A DNA stretch of 64,000 nt from Desulfomonilaceae bacterium (GTDB lineage: Bacteria > Desulfobacterota > Desulfomonilia > Desulfomonilales > Desulfomonilaceae). The notes under the pieces were generated by a model. That model made no database searches. It had not been told where the DNA came from and saw only the letters and a program-made list of their open reading frames with translations. The position numbers and the translations under genes were made by a program. Location: positions 1 to 64,000 of the forward strand of contig JAVHLK010000007.1 of the NCBI GenBank assembly GCA_031082285.1, written 5' to 3'. Of the stretch, positions 9,795 through 18,274 are shown in pieces; position 1 is the stretch's first letter, and each line of letters starts with the position of its first letter.

Positions 9795-11258
9795 TCACTG
9801 GTGGCCCGAGTGATCGCCGGAGTCGGTCTTGACGGGAGCCTGCTCGATCGGCTTCCGGTCGGGAGCCTCGGTGCCGTGCCCCGCGTGTCCTATCTCCGCT
9901 CTCCCTCCTTCAGGGTTCATCATGCTCTTTGAACCGACTATTTGAGCAGCGCTGTCAATCTCGAAGTTACCCTCCGAAACGACATGCTCTCCCTCCTGTA
10001 ATCCATCGAATATCACGAACTTGTCGCCGGCCCTGGGACCGAGCACGACTTCACGGAGTTCGTACGTGGGCATGTCCCGGTTCGGAACCTCTACGTAGAC
10101 TATGGAACGCTTTCCGGTGTAGAGTACCGCGGATGCAGGAATCACCAACGCCGGCACAAGACCGTCATGCGGCGCGTATCCGTACTCTTCGGCAGGTCTG
10201 AGAGGCAGATCACTACTGGGGCAAATGCCGGGCTCATCGTAGACTTCGTCCGGGAAAAGCGGGCAGATGTACTTGCCGGCCCATTCGGATTTTATCACCC
10301 TGCCGCGTTCATCGACTTCCGACTCGATTACGGCCGTGGCGAACATGTGAGGTTTCAGTGCCAAGTCCGGATTGTCCGCCTCCACTCTCACCTTCACCGC
10401 TCGAGTCGCCATGTCCAGTACAGGATCTATGAAGGTAATCCGTCCCACGAATTGTCTGCCCGGGGTCGCGGGAGTGGTAAAGGTCACCTTCTGACCGTAT
10501 CGTATCCATGGAAGGTCGGTCTCGTAGGCGTCCAGTTTGACCCAAACCTTTGAGAGGTCCGAGATCTCGTACATGACCGTGCCCTCATTCACGAAATCCC
10601 CCAGGTTGACGTTCTTCTTCATGACAATGCCTTTGATGGGCGACCGGAGGGTGATGTACAGATCCGGCACCTGTTCCCGTTTGATTTTCGCAATCTGCTC
10701 CTCGGTGAGGCCGAACTGCTTGAGCTTCTCTTCCGCCCCCTTCACCACCGATTCGCCGAATTCCGGACTCCGTATGGTTTCAAACAGTTCTATTTGCGAT
10801 GTGATGAGCGTCCGACTCCACAGGGTTACCACCGGGTCCCCCTTGTTGACCGCCAGACCGGTGAAATCGACAAACACCTTGTCTATACGGCCGTCCACCC
10901 GAGATGTGAGGTTTACGACTCTCGTCTCATCGTGGAAGACCATCCCATTAAGCCTCAACTTGACGTAGGCTTTGTCCCGCTTGACCTCGTCCGTCGCCAC
11001 TCCCGCCAATCTCTTGGCGGTTTCAGACATGACGTGGAGAGCAGGGGCCTCCTCGGGGGAATCGCCGTCAGGGTGTGCTGAATGATCTACTCCTGCCGTC
11101 TGCTCCCGTGCATGTGCCTCCGACTCGTGGCGTTCGGTCGGGCCGGCGCGCATCAGCACAGAGTATCCTGCGGCGAAGACCGCAAGCACAAATATTGTGC
11201 ACGCAAGCCATACTATGGGCCTGACGGCTCCTCTGTGAGAGGCTCTTTCGCTCATCAT
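9795..11258 (-). CDS. cusB: CusB-type periplasmic adaptor of RND metal efflux
   Basis: 487 aa membrane-fusion protein linking CusA to an outer-membrane channel. An N-terminal membrane anchor (IVWLACTIFVLAVFAAGYSV) is followed by a His/Asp-rich stretch, the barrel-sandwich region (NGMVFHDETRVVNLTSRVDG), a coiled-coil hairpin (about residues 150-205), SPIKGIVMKKNVNLGDFV and beta-barrel domains. Near residue 325 is a degenerate metal-binding insert, YICPLFPDEVYDEPGICPSS, in which the usual CGM end is lost. The C-terminus is His-rich (GHAGHGTE, SGDHSGHQ). The ATG at 11258 fits GGAAGGAAAG; an ATG at 11273 is less likely because it would place that site inside the gene. Confidence 0.93.
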   Translation of the reverse strand: MMSERASHRGAVRPIVWLACTIFVLAVFAAGYSVLMRAGPTERHESEAHAREQTAGVDHSAHPDGDSPEEAPALHVMSETAKRLAGVATDEVKRDKAYVKLRLNGMVFHDETRVVNLTSRVDGRIDKVFVDFTGLAVNKGDPVVTLWSRTLITSQIELFETIRSPEFGESVVKGAEEKLKQFGLTEEQIAKIKREQVPDLYITLRSPIKGIVMKKNVNLGDFVNEGTVMYEISDLSKVWVKLDAYETDLPWIRYGQKVTFTTPATPGRQFVGRITFIDPVLDMATRAVKVRVEADNPDLALKPHMFATAVIESEVDERGRVIKSEWAGKYICPLFPDEVYDEPGICPSSDLPLRPAEEYGYAPHDGLVPALVIPASAVLYTGKRSIVYVEVPNRDMPTYELREVVLGPRAGDKFVIFDGLQEGEHVVSEGNFEIDSAAQIVGSKSMMNPEGGRAEIGHAGHGTEAPDRKPIEQAPVKTDSGDHSGHQ

Positions 11259-11391
11259 AATCTTTCCTTCCATGCCTTCGACGACCTGTGGTTATGTGAA
11301 TATCTATGATCGACCGGCGAATGGGCTCATGACGGGTAAGAGGCTTGTAGCCCCGCACTCGGAGAGTCCGTTTAGCCGCCATGGAAATGAT

Positions 11392-11799
11392 TCAGGAAAG
11401 AAGAGAACACTTAAAGATCGCGAGAGATTCTCCCGCAAGATTAAAGGGACGGACTCCCGCGGGTCGGGCACCGCGGGTACGCGTGGGGCCGACGTAGTGG
11501 AGGTTCCGAGAAGGCTGTGTGAGTGACGTACCGATATCTTCAGCGAACTTCAGGTGCCTTACAACGGTCACACGCTCAGCAGGATGCCCGACGGGGCATT
11601 GACCGAACATAGGGCACATGTGGTGGGCCGGACCGGCGATAATCCGACCCTCTCCGATAGGAGCGTAGGACATTGCATCGCGGCCCTCCCCGTCACAACA
11701 AGAGGGCTCACCACAACAGCATCGGTCCCCTCCGCTTCCAAGCAACGCGGAAACCAATAAAGCTAAGATCAACCCTGTTGTGGAACCCTGGAACGGCAT
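11392..11799 (-). CDS. Small exported Cys-rich protein in the copper block
   Basis: 135 aa from ATG 11799 (GGAG eight bases upstream; a TTG two codons earlier is weaker). An N-terminal hydrophobic helix (LILALLVSALLG) is followed at once by clustered cysteines (GDRCCCGEPSCCDG) and a later HHMCPMFGQCPVGH segment. Cys, His and Met density suggests soft-metal binding outside the cytoplasm. The C-terminal half is Arg/Pro-rich and without motif. It lies between the NosL-like and cusB genes. No family was recognised. A protein of similar size and layout, but little residue identity, is at 16085-16519. Confidence 0.68.
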   Translation of the reverse strand: MPFQGSTTGLILALLVSALLGSGGDRCCCGEPSCCDGEGRDAMSYAPIGEGRIIAGPAHHMCPMFGQCPVGHPAERVTVVRHLKFAEDIGTSLTQPSRNLHYVGPTRTRGARPAGVRPFNLAGESLAIFKCSLLS

Positions 11800-11867
11800 T
11801 TTCAATGCTCCATCGTCTACTTGTCACAAATTGCGGCCGTCGGCCGGAAAGTCAAGAGTGAGGACGC

Positions 11868-12443
11868 CTAATCGGTTTTTTCGCCGCTTGTTTCGGGTTG
11901 TGTCCTTTGAACCACTGACTGCAATTGGACGATCCACTTGCCGTTGTGCTCCGAGGCAAATTTTTCCGCGTCTCCCTTGTTGGTGAAGGGAATCATTTCG
12001 TATCCCATGCGGCCTTTCACATCACTCCCGAGAACCAGGAAAGCCCTTTCCACCTCGATCATCTTCTTGGTGACGAAATCGGTGACGTATTGATGCGTCA
12101 TGTCCGCCACATCCACCTCGAATCTTGAAGGAATCGAGTTATAGACGAACAGGCAGCGGGCGCCGTCAAAGCCGACCACCTTACCGTCCCGGAAAACCGT
12201 TGCGGCAACCCCGCCAAACCCCACCACACGGCCTTTCCTGTAGGTGATTGTGACCCCTTCTCCTTCCGGGCCGCCCACGGTCATCCCGCAGACGGGACAT
12301 GTCGCGACCAGGTCGACCTTAGTTCCGTCGGGGAGATCCAGCATTTCCGCAGCAATGGATGAAACGGGTACGGACGCCATTACCATCGTCAGCACTGCGA
12401 TCAACGCCGTACCTGCAGCGCCTTTTCTATTTGGGAACATCAT
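11868..12443 (-). CDS. NosL-like exported copper-binding protein
   Basis: 191 aa. A signal peptide (residues about 1-31, ending SSIAAE) precedes TCPVCGMTVGG, then GFDGARCLFVY, YVTDFVTKKMIEVERAFLVLG and FTNKGDAEKFASEHNGKW. These are the hallmarks of NosL (nitrous-oxide reductase accessory) proteins, which bind Cu(I) through Met and Cys ligands. No nosZ or other denitrification gene is present, so a copper-carrier role is inferred. Unlike typical NosL lipoproteins no lipobox Cys is seen; a signal peptidase I site fits better. AGAGAGGAG sits seven bases before the ATG at 12443. The start overlaps the kinase gene's end by 17 bases, which suggests translational coupling. Confidence 0.88.
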   Translation of the reverse strand: MMFPNRKGAAGTALIAVLTMVMASVPVSSIAAEMLDLPDGTKVDLVATCPVCGMTVGGPEGEGVTITYRKGRVVGFGGVAATVFRDGKVVGFDGARCLFVYNSIPSRFEVDVADMTHQYVTDFVTKKMIEVERAFLVLGSDVKGRMGYEMIPFTNKGDAEKFASEHNGKWIVQLQSVVQRTQPETSGEKTD

Positions 12444-14409
12444 TCTTCTGCTCCTCTCTGCGCGGTCTATCGCCCGCGTCACGCACGATTCTGAAACCCA
12501 CGGATGCAGAGGCCCTGTGAGGGTCTTGCTCAGGCCCGCGAATGAGCGTGGTTCCCAGCAACCATGTTCCTTCCAGGCCTCCGAGAATGGTGTACCGTGG
12601 GACCTCGTCTTTGTCCACAGCTCCCACCGGGCTCTTCAAACCCCATTCTCCGACGTTGGCGCGCAGACCTCTTAGACCGTACGCGTTAGGCGGAAACTTG
12701 TCGACACGGTGAGGAATTCGCGACGGCATCGACACATCGCCCGAAGGCACGTCCTCAACCTTGTCCAGGACCCCGTACACGTCGATCAGTCCGCTTATCT
12801 CTCGCTCCAGATCGGTCCGTTCCCCATACGACTTCACGCCCTTGCCTTCGTGGTCTCCAGGTGTCATCCCGATCGAAGAAGCGGCCGCATACCATTCCAA
12901 CTCGGTCGGAAGACGGTCTCCGTAGTATCGGGCATATTCCGACGCACCGTATGCCGTAACCCGGACCACGGGATGCGCTTCGTATCGAGTGTCCTTTACT
13001 GCAAATGCTCCGTCCTGAAATACGATCGGTTCGTAGCCTCCAAACACTTCTCCCAGGATGAGCCACGTGATTCCATTGTGCTCTACCAGATCCCCGTCCA
13101 CGGAGACGCGCTGCACCACGTGGTTCAGAAATTTCACGTACTGTGAGTTGGTGACTTCGGTCTCCCCCATGTAAAACGGGGCCTTGTGAAAGGATTCTCC
13201 CGCCTCCGCTCCGAACTGTCCGGGTAGGGTGAAATCTCCGCCCGGGACAAGCTTCAGAACAGACCCGTCCTGACCGTGGAGCGTGGAAGCAGATTCCGCT
13301 TCGGCCGATTCAAGTCTCTCCGGTTCCACTTTCCCCGGTTCACGAGAGGGATCGGCCAACGACTCGCTTGCCTTTTCCGTGTGCCGAATCATGTAGGCAT
13401 GGTGTATCAGATTGGAGGCCACGATCAACCCGATCACGCAGACTGCCACCGCGACCGCCGCGACTATATGTCTGGTCCCCGGCCTGGGAAGCGAAATCCC
13501 CATGAAATGGATCTTGGCTGGATCGAAATCCTCTAAGACCTTTTCCAATCTCTCTTTGAATACCTTCACCGAGGAGATTCGCAGCTCTTTGTCGTCCGCC
13601 GTGGATTCCTGGATTATGAGATCCAGCCTCTTGAGAAACGGCGTGTCCGGACAAGGGAGACAAACGCCCTTCAACGGACATGCGGTTTTCTTGTCCAACT
13701 TGCCCACCACCGCCTCGTAGAGAATCTTGCCCAGTGCGTACACATCACCCCTAACGTCCGTTTCCGCCAGATCCATGAACTGTTCCGGAGCCATGTACGT
13801 GATGGTCCCTTCGACGTGGTGACTCTTTGTCAGATTCGACCATCGAACGCCTCCGGCTATGCCGAAGTCCATGATCTTCGGGGTATTGTTTTCCAGGAGG
13901 ACGTTCTCGGGCTTGATGTCGCGATGAACAATGCCCAGGTCATGTATGGATTGAATCCCCTCGAGAACCGGCAGGAAGAATTCCGTTATCCAGACCGGCA
14001 GTTCTTGCTCGTTCGTGCAAAAACCCTCTGTAGGCATGGTGGCCCGAAGGCTCGGACCGTTGATGTATTCCATGACAAGATAGTGTACCGATTCTTCGAC
14101 GCCGGCCCTCGTCACGACCGCCTCGTCCTGATCGTACACTTGAACAATGTACGGATGGCGAATTTGAGCCATGGCGAGGGCTTCGCGATGAAAGCGTTGA
14201 AGCTCGGTTTCGATATAGTCCTCATCACCATCGAGATCGGCAAGGTATTCCTTGGAAATGATCTTGACCACCACTTCGCGGTCGAGTTTGGTCTGTCGAG
14301 CACGGTACACCTCACCCTTTCCTCCCGTGGCAATGTGCCCGAGGATCTCCCATCTGCCGTTCAGGACGACACCCTGTTCGAGAAAAGAATGGGTTCCCTG
14401 CTCGGTCAC
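12427..14409 (-). CDS. Ser/Thr protein kinase fused to an FGE/sulfatase-modifying-factor-like domain
   Basis: 660 aa from GTG 14409 (AAGGAG six bases upstream). Residues about 18-280 form a Hanks-type kinase: glycine loop GHIATGGKGEVYRA, VVVKII lysine, catalytic IVHRDIKPENVLLE, IMDFGIAGG and TYMAPEQF. A membrane helix (about 308-330, IVAAVAVAVCVIGLIVASNL) leads to a C-terminal domain of the formylglycine-generating-enzyme fold (GGDFTLPGQF, FYMGETEVTNSQYVKFLN, RLPTELEWYAAAS, GLRANVGEWG). The kinase should face the cytoplasm and the FGE-like domain the periplasm. In such fusions the FGE-like part may act as a ligand-sensing or binding module. It is the first gene of a run into NosL-like and Cus genes, so a link to metal stress signalling is plausible but inferred. 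Confidence 0.93.
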   Translation of the reverse strand: MTEQGTHSFLEQGVVLNGRWEILGHIATGGKGEVYRARQTKLDREVVVKIISKEYLADLDGDEDYIETELQRFHREALAMAQIRHPYIVQVYDQDEAVVTRAGVEESVHYLVMEYINGPSLRATMPTEGFCTNEQELPVWITEFFLPVLEGIQSIHDLGIVHRDIKPENVLLENNTPKIMDFGIAGGVRWSNLTKSHHVEGTITYMAPEQFMDLAETDVRGDVYALGKILYEAVVGKLDKKTACPLKGVCLPCPDTPFLKRLDLIIQESTADDKELRISSVKVFKERLEKVLEDFDPAKIHFMGISLPRPGTRHIVAAVAVAVCVIGLIVASNLIHHAYMIRHTEKASESLADPSREPGKVEPERLESAEAESASTLHGQDGSVLKLVPGGDFTLPGQFGAEAGESFHKAPFYMGETEVTNSQYVKFLNHVVQRVSVDGDLVEHNGITWLILGEVFGGYEPIVFQDGAFAVKDTRYEAHPVVRVTAYGASEYARYYGDRLPTELEWYAAASSIGMTPGDHEGKGVKSYGERTDLEREISGLIDVYGVLDKVEDVPSGDVSMPSRIPHRVDKFPPNAYGLRGLRANVGEWGLKSPVGAVDKDEVPRYTILGGLEGTWLLGTTLIRGPEQDPHRASASVGFRIVRDAGDRPRREEQKNDVPK

Positions 14410-14501
14410 CGAATGCTCCTTACCTTATATAGTTTACTACATAACTCGGGATTTCTCGCGAAAACATCCCAGCTCCCGTTTGATTTCCATTCCCTTCTGA
14501 A

Positions 14502-15386
14502 TCACCGATCCTTTTCCGATTCCTCCGCTGAACTCTTGGAAATCAAATTATCCCGCCGTGCGCCGTCCAGATTTGCCCCGGTAAGAACCGCGTCCGTCAG
14601 ATCCGCTCCGTAAAGATTTGCACCCGCCAGATTTGCACCCGTGAGATCCGCTCCCGCCAGGTTGACTCCCGTGAGATCGGTCTCTCTCAGATCCGCTCCG
14701 ATCAGTTCAGCCCCGGCTAAGTCGGCAAAGGACAAATCCGCCCCGATCAGGACCGCACCATTCAAGCTTGCCCCTGAGAGGATAGTACCGACAAGTTCGG
14801 CTCCCGAGAGATCAGCCCCGGACAATACGGCCCTCGTGAGATCTGCTGCGGACAATCCTGCCTTCACCAACTTCGCTCCTGACAAAAAAGCCCCGCGAAG
14901 ATCGGCAAAAGGAAGGAGCGCGGAGGTAAGATCCGCGCCGTGCAAACGACACTTGGACAGATCGACTTCGGGGAGATAGGAGCCGGAGAGGTCGGCACCG
15001 CAGAGGTTCGCACCGCAGAGGTTTCCGCCGCGATCGTCAAGTTTGCTGAAGTCTGCCTTGATCAGCTTGGCACCGGCAAGTTGCGCTCCCATGAGGGTTG
15101 CACGGGCCAAACATGCACCCGACAGGTTGGCCCGATTCATTGTAGCCACGGTCATGCGTGCCTCAGAAAGATCTGCGCCGGACAAATCCGCTTCGGACAA
15201 ATCCGCGGAACTGAGATTGGCTTTGGTCATCTGAGCACCGGACAGCTCGGCTCCTCTCAGGTCCGACAGGGTCAGATCCGTGCCCGAGCGTACGGCGGCC
15301 TCCACCAGATCTTTCAAGGAGTCCGCCTCACCGCTAATTATGCACTCACCACTTCCGACGCCTCTCAGAGCAAATCTCTCGGCCAT
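14502..15386 (-). CDS. Pentapeptide-repeat protein, copy B
   Basis: 294 aa, paralogue of the protein at 453-1319. It shares the N-terminal cap (GSGECIISGEADSLKDLVEA) and is then built of A(D/N)LSG-type repeats to near residue 280, ending in a charged tail (SKSSAEESEKDR). GGAGGAGGCC lies just before the ATG at 15386. One unit is disturbed near residue 110 (ADFSKLDDRGGNLCGANL). It has no signal peptide. Function is unknown; it sits upstream of the kinase-FGE gene and could head the metal block. Confidence 0.9.
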   Translation of the reverse strand: MAERFALRGVGSGECIISGEADSLKDLVEAAVRSGTDLTLSDLRGAELSGAQMTKANLSSADLSEADLSGADLSEARMTVATMNRANLSGACLARATLMGAQLAGAKLIKADFSKLDDRGGNLCGANLCGADLSGSYLPEVDLSKCRLHGADLTSALLPFADLRGAFLSGAKLVKAGLSAADLTRAVLSGADLSGAELVGTILSGASLNGAVLIGADLSFADLAGAELIGADLRETDLTGVNLAGADLTGANLAGANLYGADLTDAVLTGANLDGARRDNLISKSSAEESEKDR

Positions 15387-15469
15387 GGCCTCCTCCTCTC
15401 GGTCGCGAATTCAGTCCTGATGACGCACGCATGAGCAGTTGTCCGGGAACCATGATACCAAGATAATTG

Positions 15470-15526
15470 AACGGGCTTTCAAGCCTTCCGGGCGGTCCGT
15501 CGCCGGATTTTTCCTGAAAGCCCGTT
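15470..15526 (-). terminator. Long inverted repeat after the small exported-protein gene
   Basis: AACGGGCTTTC (15470-15480) and GAAAGCCCGTT (15516-15526) are perfect 11-base arms, enclosing an inner CCGG/CCGG pairing. It lies 22 bases past the stop of the gene at 15548-15826 and before the pentapeptide gene, so it can act as a transcript end or RNA-stabilising hairpin. No uridine run follows on the minus strand, so factor-independent termination is not certain. Confidence 0.45.
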
Positions 15527-15547
15527 ACCTTGCGTAGTGCGTCCGTT

Positions 15548-15826
15548 TCAGCATCTCTCGCCTAAACAAATCTTCAGCCCGTGTTTTCCGACAAAAGCCT
15601 TACAAGTTCTTAAGTCCATGTTTCCTGACGACGGTTCCCATTGTCTTGCTGCTGCAGTCATGTCTGCATCAAACTTTTTCCACATCTCTCTTTGTTGCTT
15701 GTTCCACTGATCCGCAGCCTTGTGTGCCCGCGCCTGTGCTCGCTGTGCGGCCCCGGCGCCGGCAAGGGCATTGGAGATCGGTGCGGCAAGAAAGATCAGA
15801 CTCAGTATGGTTGCCAATGCTTTCAT
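15548..15826 (-). CDS. Small exported protein, unrecognised
   Basis: 92 aa from ATG 15826 (AAGGAG seven bases upstream; the frame is open 11 codons further). A signal peptide (LATILSLIFLAAPISNALAG) is followed by a helix rich in Ala, Arg, Gln and Lys (QRAQARAHKAADQWNKQQ) and a C-terminal part with three cysteines (TCKAFVGKHGLKICLGERC). It is probably periplasmic. No family was recognised. Confidence 0.65.
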   Translation of the reverse strand: MKALATILSLIFLAAPISNALAGAGAAQRAQARAHKAADQWNKQQREMWKKFDADMTAAARQWEPSSGNMDLRTCKAFVGKHGLKICLGERC

Positions 15827-16084
15827 TTTCGCGCTCCTTGGTGCTATGAATTCGTCCAAGCAGTCTGACCGAAGAAACCTACCTGTTGGATATCCAGGCG
15901 CTTCTCGTGCCGAACCACGGACCCAATGGCGGCTCTTTTGAGAGTCGTATCAGTTGCTCGTCTGTGCCGCAGGCTCGAGACTCCCGGACGAGGACTTCGG
16001 AACGTTGATTCACTCAGCCCTTCGTGCACGAAACTACTTCAAACCTGAAAGGCCCGGACGGGAAAACGTATCTATCGTGGGATC

Positions 16085-16519
16085 TTAAATGAGGAGGATA
16101 ACGGAGCGGTTCGTGTCCGTCGAGGCAGGCGGATTAGCAAATGAAGCGGATTGCAGGGCAATGCCATGCACTCCTGTTGGCTTCGACGAGTCCGATGAGA
16201 GGGTTGCGGCCGGAGACCGCCCGGTCTTCCACCGGGACATTTCGTCCACGTACGTGGGGATACCTGGATTGGAAACAGAGCATGCGACGCCGCAGCACGT
16301 GCTTCCCTCGTCTCGACAAAAGCGCTCATGCGATTGCGCCCCGGAACGGCACATTTCGTGGTGCGTGTATCCCGAACAAGTTGGATGGACGTCATGTCGG
16401 ACAAGCTGCATCGAAATAGGCCCGCCGTGCGTGAGGCAAGTCCCGAAACCGCCCGCCACTAGGAATGCAAGGATCAACCCGAGAACAATTGTCCTGTGCG
16501 TAATTCGTAGCGGATTCAT
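16085..16519 (-). CDS. Small exported Cys/His-containing protein
   Basis: 144 aa from ATG 16519 (GGAG seven bases upstream). An N-terminal helix (RTIVLGLILAFLVAGGFG) acts as signal or anchor. The middle holds a cluster of Cys and His (HPTCSGYTHHEMC, HERFCRDEGSTCCGVACS). The C-terminal half is Ser/Thr/Pro-rich. The layout resembles the Cys-rich protein at 11392-11799, with poor residue identity. Metal binding is a guess from composition and position at the end of the metal block. Confidence 0.55.
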   Translation of the reverse strand: MNPLRITHRTIVLGLILAFLVAGGFGTCLTHGGPISMQLVRHDVHPTCSGYTHHEMCRSGAQSHERFCRDEGSTCCGVACSVSNPGIPTYVDEMSRWKTGRSPAATLSSDSSKPTGVHGIALQSASFANPPASTDTNRSVILLI

Positions 16520-16703
16520 GTCTTGACTCCAACTTCTCGAAGATGAGCGTGCGCTCAGGTCAGCGATTATGTACTTAAAAAGTAATTCTCGCCCGCGGAA
16601 AGGTCAAACCTGGGGACCCGATCATGCACTTCTCATTCTTACGAGTCCTGAACCGGTTCAATCGCATTGCTTAGGTGTATCCCTAATCCAACGCGCAGAA
16701 CGT

Positions 16704-17858
16704 TCAACTCCGGCATGGACTTTCAGCCTCACCCAACACGTATTCCAGAATTTCGCACACCCTGTCCTGCTCCTGATCCGTCATGTGAGCGTACAACGGA
16801 AGGGCCACACATTCCCGAGTTGCGGTCCACGTGTTCTTGAGATCGCCCACAAGCCGGTGAGGCCGGGAACGAAACGCGCCCTGGTCGTGAACCGGCTTGC
16901 CGAAGTAACGCTTGCACTCCACGTGATTCTTCTGAAGCACTTCCATGACGCGGTCCCTGTCCAGAGCAGCGTCTTCTCCTATGCGGATTGTGAAATAATT
17001 CCCACTGCTGGTTCTGTCGTCGGGGACTTCCTGAACACGGCAGCCCGGAAACCGCCCGATCCGTCTGGTATATCTGCGGATCAGTCGCAATCTCGAATCG
17101 ATGAGATTGTCCACGTTTCGCAGACCGAGGAGTCCCACGGACGCGTGCAATTCGCTCATTCTCGCGGACAGACCGTTGGAGGCCATCTCTTCGCCCCCGG
17201 GTCCCTTCCCGTAATCTCTCATGCTCCTGATCGCTTCGGCCGTGTCCTCATCGTTGGTGGTCACCAGACCTCCTTCCAGGGCCGTCACGACCTTACTGGG
17301 ACTCAAGGAAAAGACCTCACACAGGCCGAAACCGCCGGTCGGTTTTCCCTTGTACGTGGACCCGAGTCCCTGCGCGGAATCGAAGATCAACGGGACACGG
17401 TATTCTACGGAGATTTCCGTCAACCGGTCCATGTCGGGAGGCAAGCCGAAAATGTTTACGGGACAGATCGCCGCGGTTGCCGGGCCGATTGCCTTGCGAA
17501 CTTCCTCCGGGTCCATGGTGAGTGTCTCCGGCCGGCAGTCGACGTACACCGGAGTCAATCCGTTCCACGTGACGGCCCCCACCGTTGCCGCAAAGGTGAA
17601 CGACGGCACCACCACCTCCGCTCCCTCAGGGAACTTGCCGCACGCAAAGGCGAGGATAAGCCCGGAAGTGCAGCTGGAAACCGCCACGGCCTGTTTCGTC
17701 GAGGTGAACAGCGCGGCCGCGTCCTCGAGCTCGGCCACCACACGACCGTTCGTCACAATGCCCGACTCGTACGACTCGCGGAACACCTCGCAAATCTCCT
17801 CGAGGGTCGGCAGGCTTGGGCGCATCAAGGGAATGGTCGTATCGGAATCGTTTGTCAT
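16704..17858 (-). CDS. DegT/DnrJ/EryC1/StrS-family PLP aminotransferase
   Basis: 384 aa cytoplasmic enzyme that transfers an amino group to a nucleotide-linked keto-sugar. Family marks are SSCTSGLILAF (PLP phosphate pocket), VVVPSFTFAATVGAV, DSAQGLGSTYKG and the Schiff-base lysine K189 in SLSPSKVVTALEGG, followed by GLSARMSELHASVGL. ATG 17858 is the first start in the frame; no strong ribosome site stands out before it. The neighbouring dehydratase gene (18275-20287, same strand) makes keto-sugars of the kind this family uses, so the pair probably makes an amino-deoxy sugar for a surface glycan. The exact sugar cannot be told. Confidence 0.92.
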   Translation of the reverse strand: MTNDSDTTIPLMRPSLPTLEEICEVFRESYESGIVTNGRVVAELEDAAALFTSTKQAVAVSSCTSGLILAFACGKFPEGAEVVVPSFTFAATVGAVTWNGLTPVYVDCRPETLTMDPEEVRKAIGPATAAICPVNIFGLPPDMDRLTEISVEYRVPLIFDSAQGLGSTYKGKPTGGFGLCEVFSLSPSKVVTALEGGLVTTNDEDTAEAIRSMRDYGKGPGGEEMASNGLSARMSELHASVGLLGLRNVDNLIDSRLRLIRRYTRRIGRFPGCRVQEVPDDRTSSGNYFTIRIGEDAALDRDRVMEVLQKNHVECKRYFGKPVHDQGAFRSRPHRLVGDLKNTWTATRECVALPLYAHMTDQEQDRVCEILEYVLGEAESPCRS

Positions 17859-18274
17859 CTTCGTGTTCTCATTGGTCGGCTTCAGGGCCGATCGGACAAT
17901 TTGTTTGATGCCCCCTTACCACGGGTTGAAATCCCGCGTCCCGCGGGACTAGTCACGTTGAGCCCCTGCGGGGCACTGGTTGGTCAACATCTCGAATCGG
18001 TTGATCTATTACCGGCCAATTCACTCGGTGCCCAGCCAAAAGATATGGGTAATGCTCAGGGCAGAGCCTGGGAACGAGAAGGAAACTTCATGGCAAACTT
18101 CCCTGTTTTGGTAGCGCCGGCCTTCCCGCGTTCCGCAGGATATTCTTGGGATTGCCGCCATCGTCGCCCGGCTCCTCGCCGAGAGATCATCAGAGGCGCC
18201 GCCGCAGTGGCTCGGCCCGCTGCAATCGCGCAACTTTGAGACTATCCAACCGCGTCTACGCGACCGGGAATCGG
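17859..18274. other. Intergenic stretch with short palindromes and a dispersed repeat
   Basis: 416 bp without a supported gene. It holds the GC-rich palindromes CCCGCGTCCCGCGGG (about 17934-17948) and GCCCCTGCGGGGC (about 17964-17976), and at about 18066-18085 the sequence AGAGCCTGGGAACGAGAAG, the reverse complement of a stretch at 54233-54251. Confidence 0.6.
18066..18084 (-). repeat. Dispersed repeat copy 1
   Basis: AGAGCCTGGGAACGAGAAG is the reverse complement of the sequence beginning at 54233, which continues there as an imperfect palindrome. The copies are 36 kb apart in non-coding DNA, as expected for a small genome-wide repeat. Confidence 0.55.

Noticed and set aside
8594-9832. 412-codon plus-strand frame over cusA
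   Set aside because: It lies fully antisense to the start of cusA, which has strong family similarity and a good ribosome site.
16569-18239. 556-codon plus-strand frame
   Set aside because: It is antisense to the DegT aminotransferase gene and has no protein-family features.
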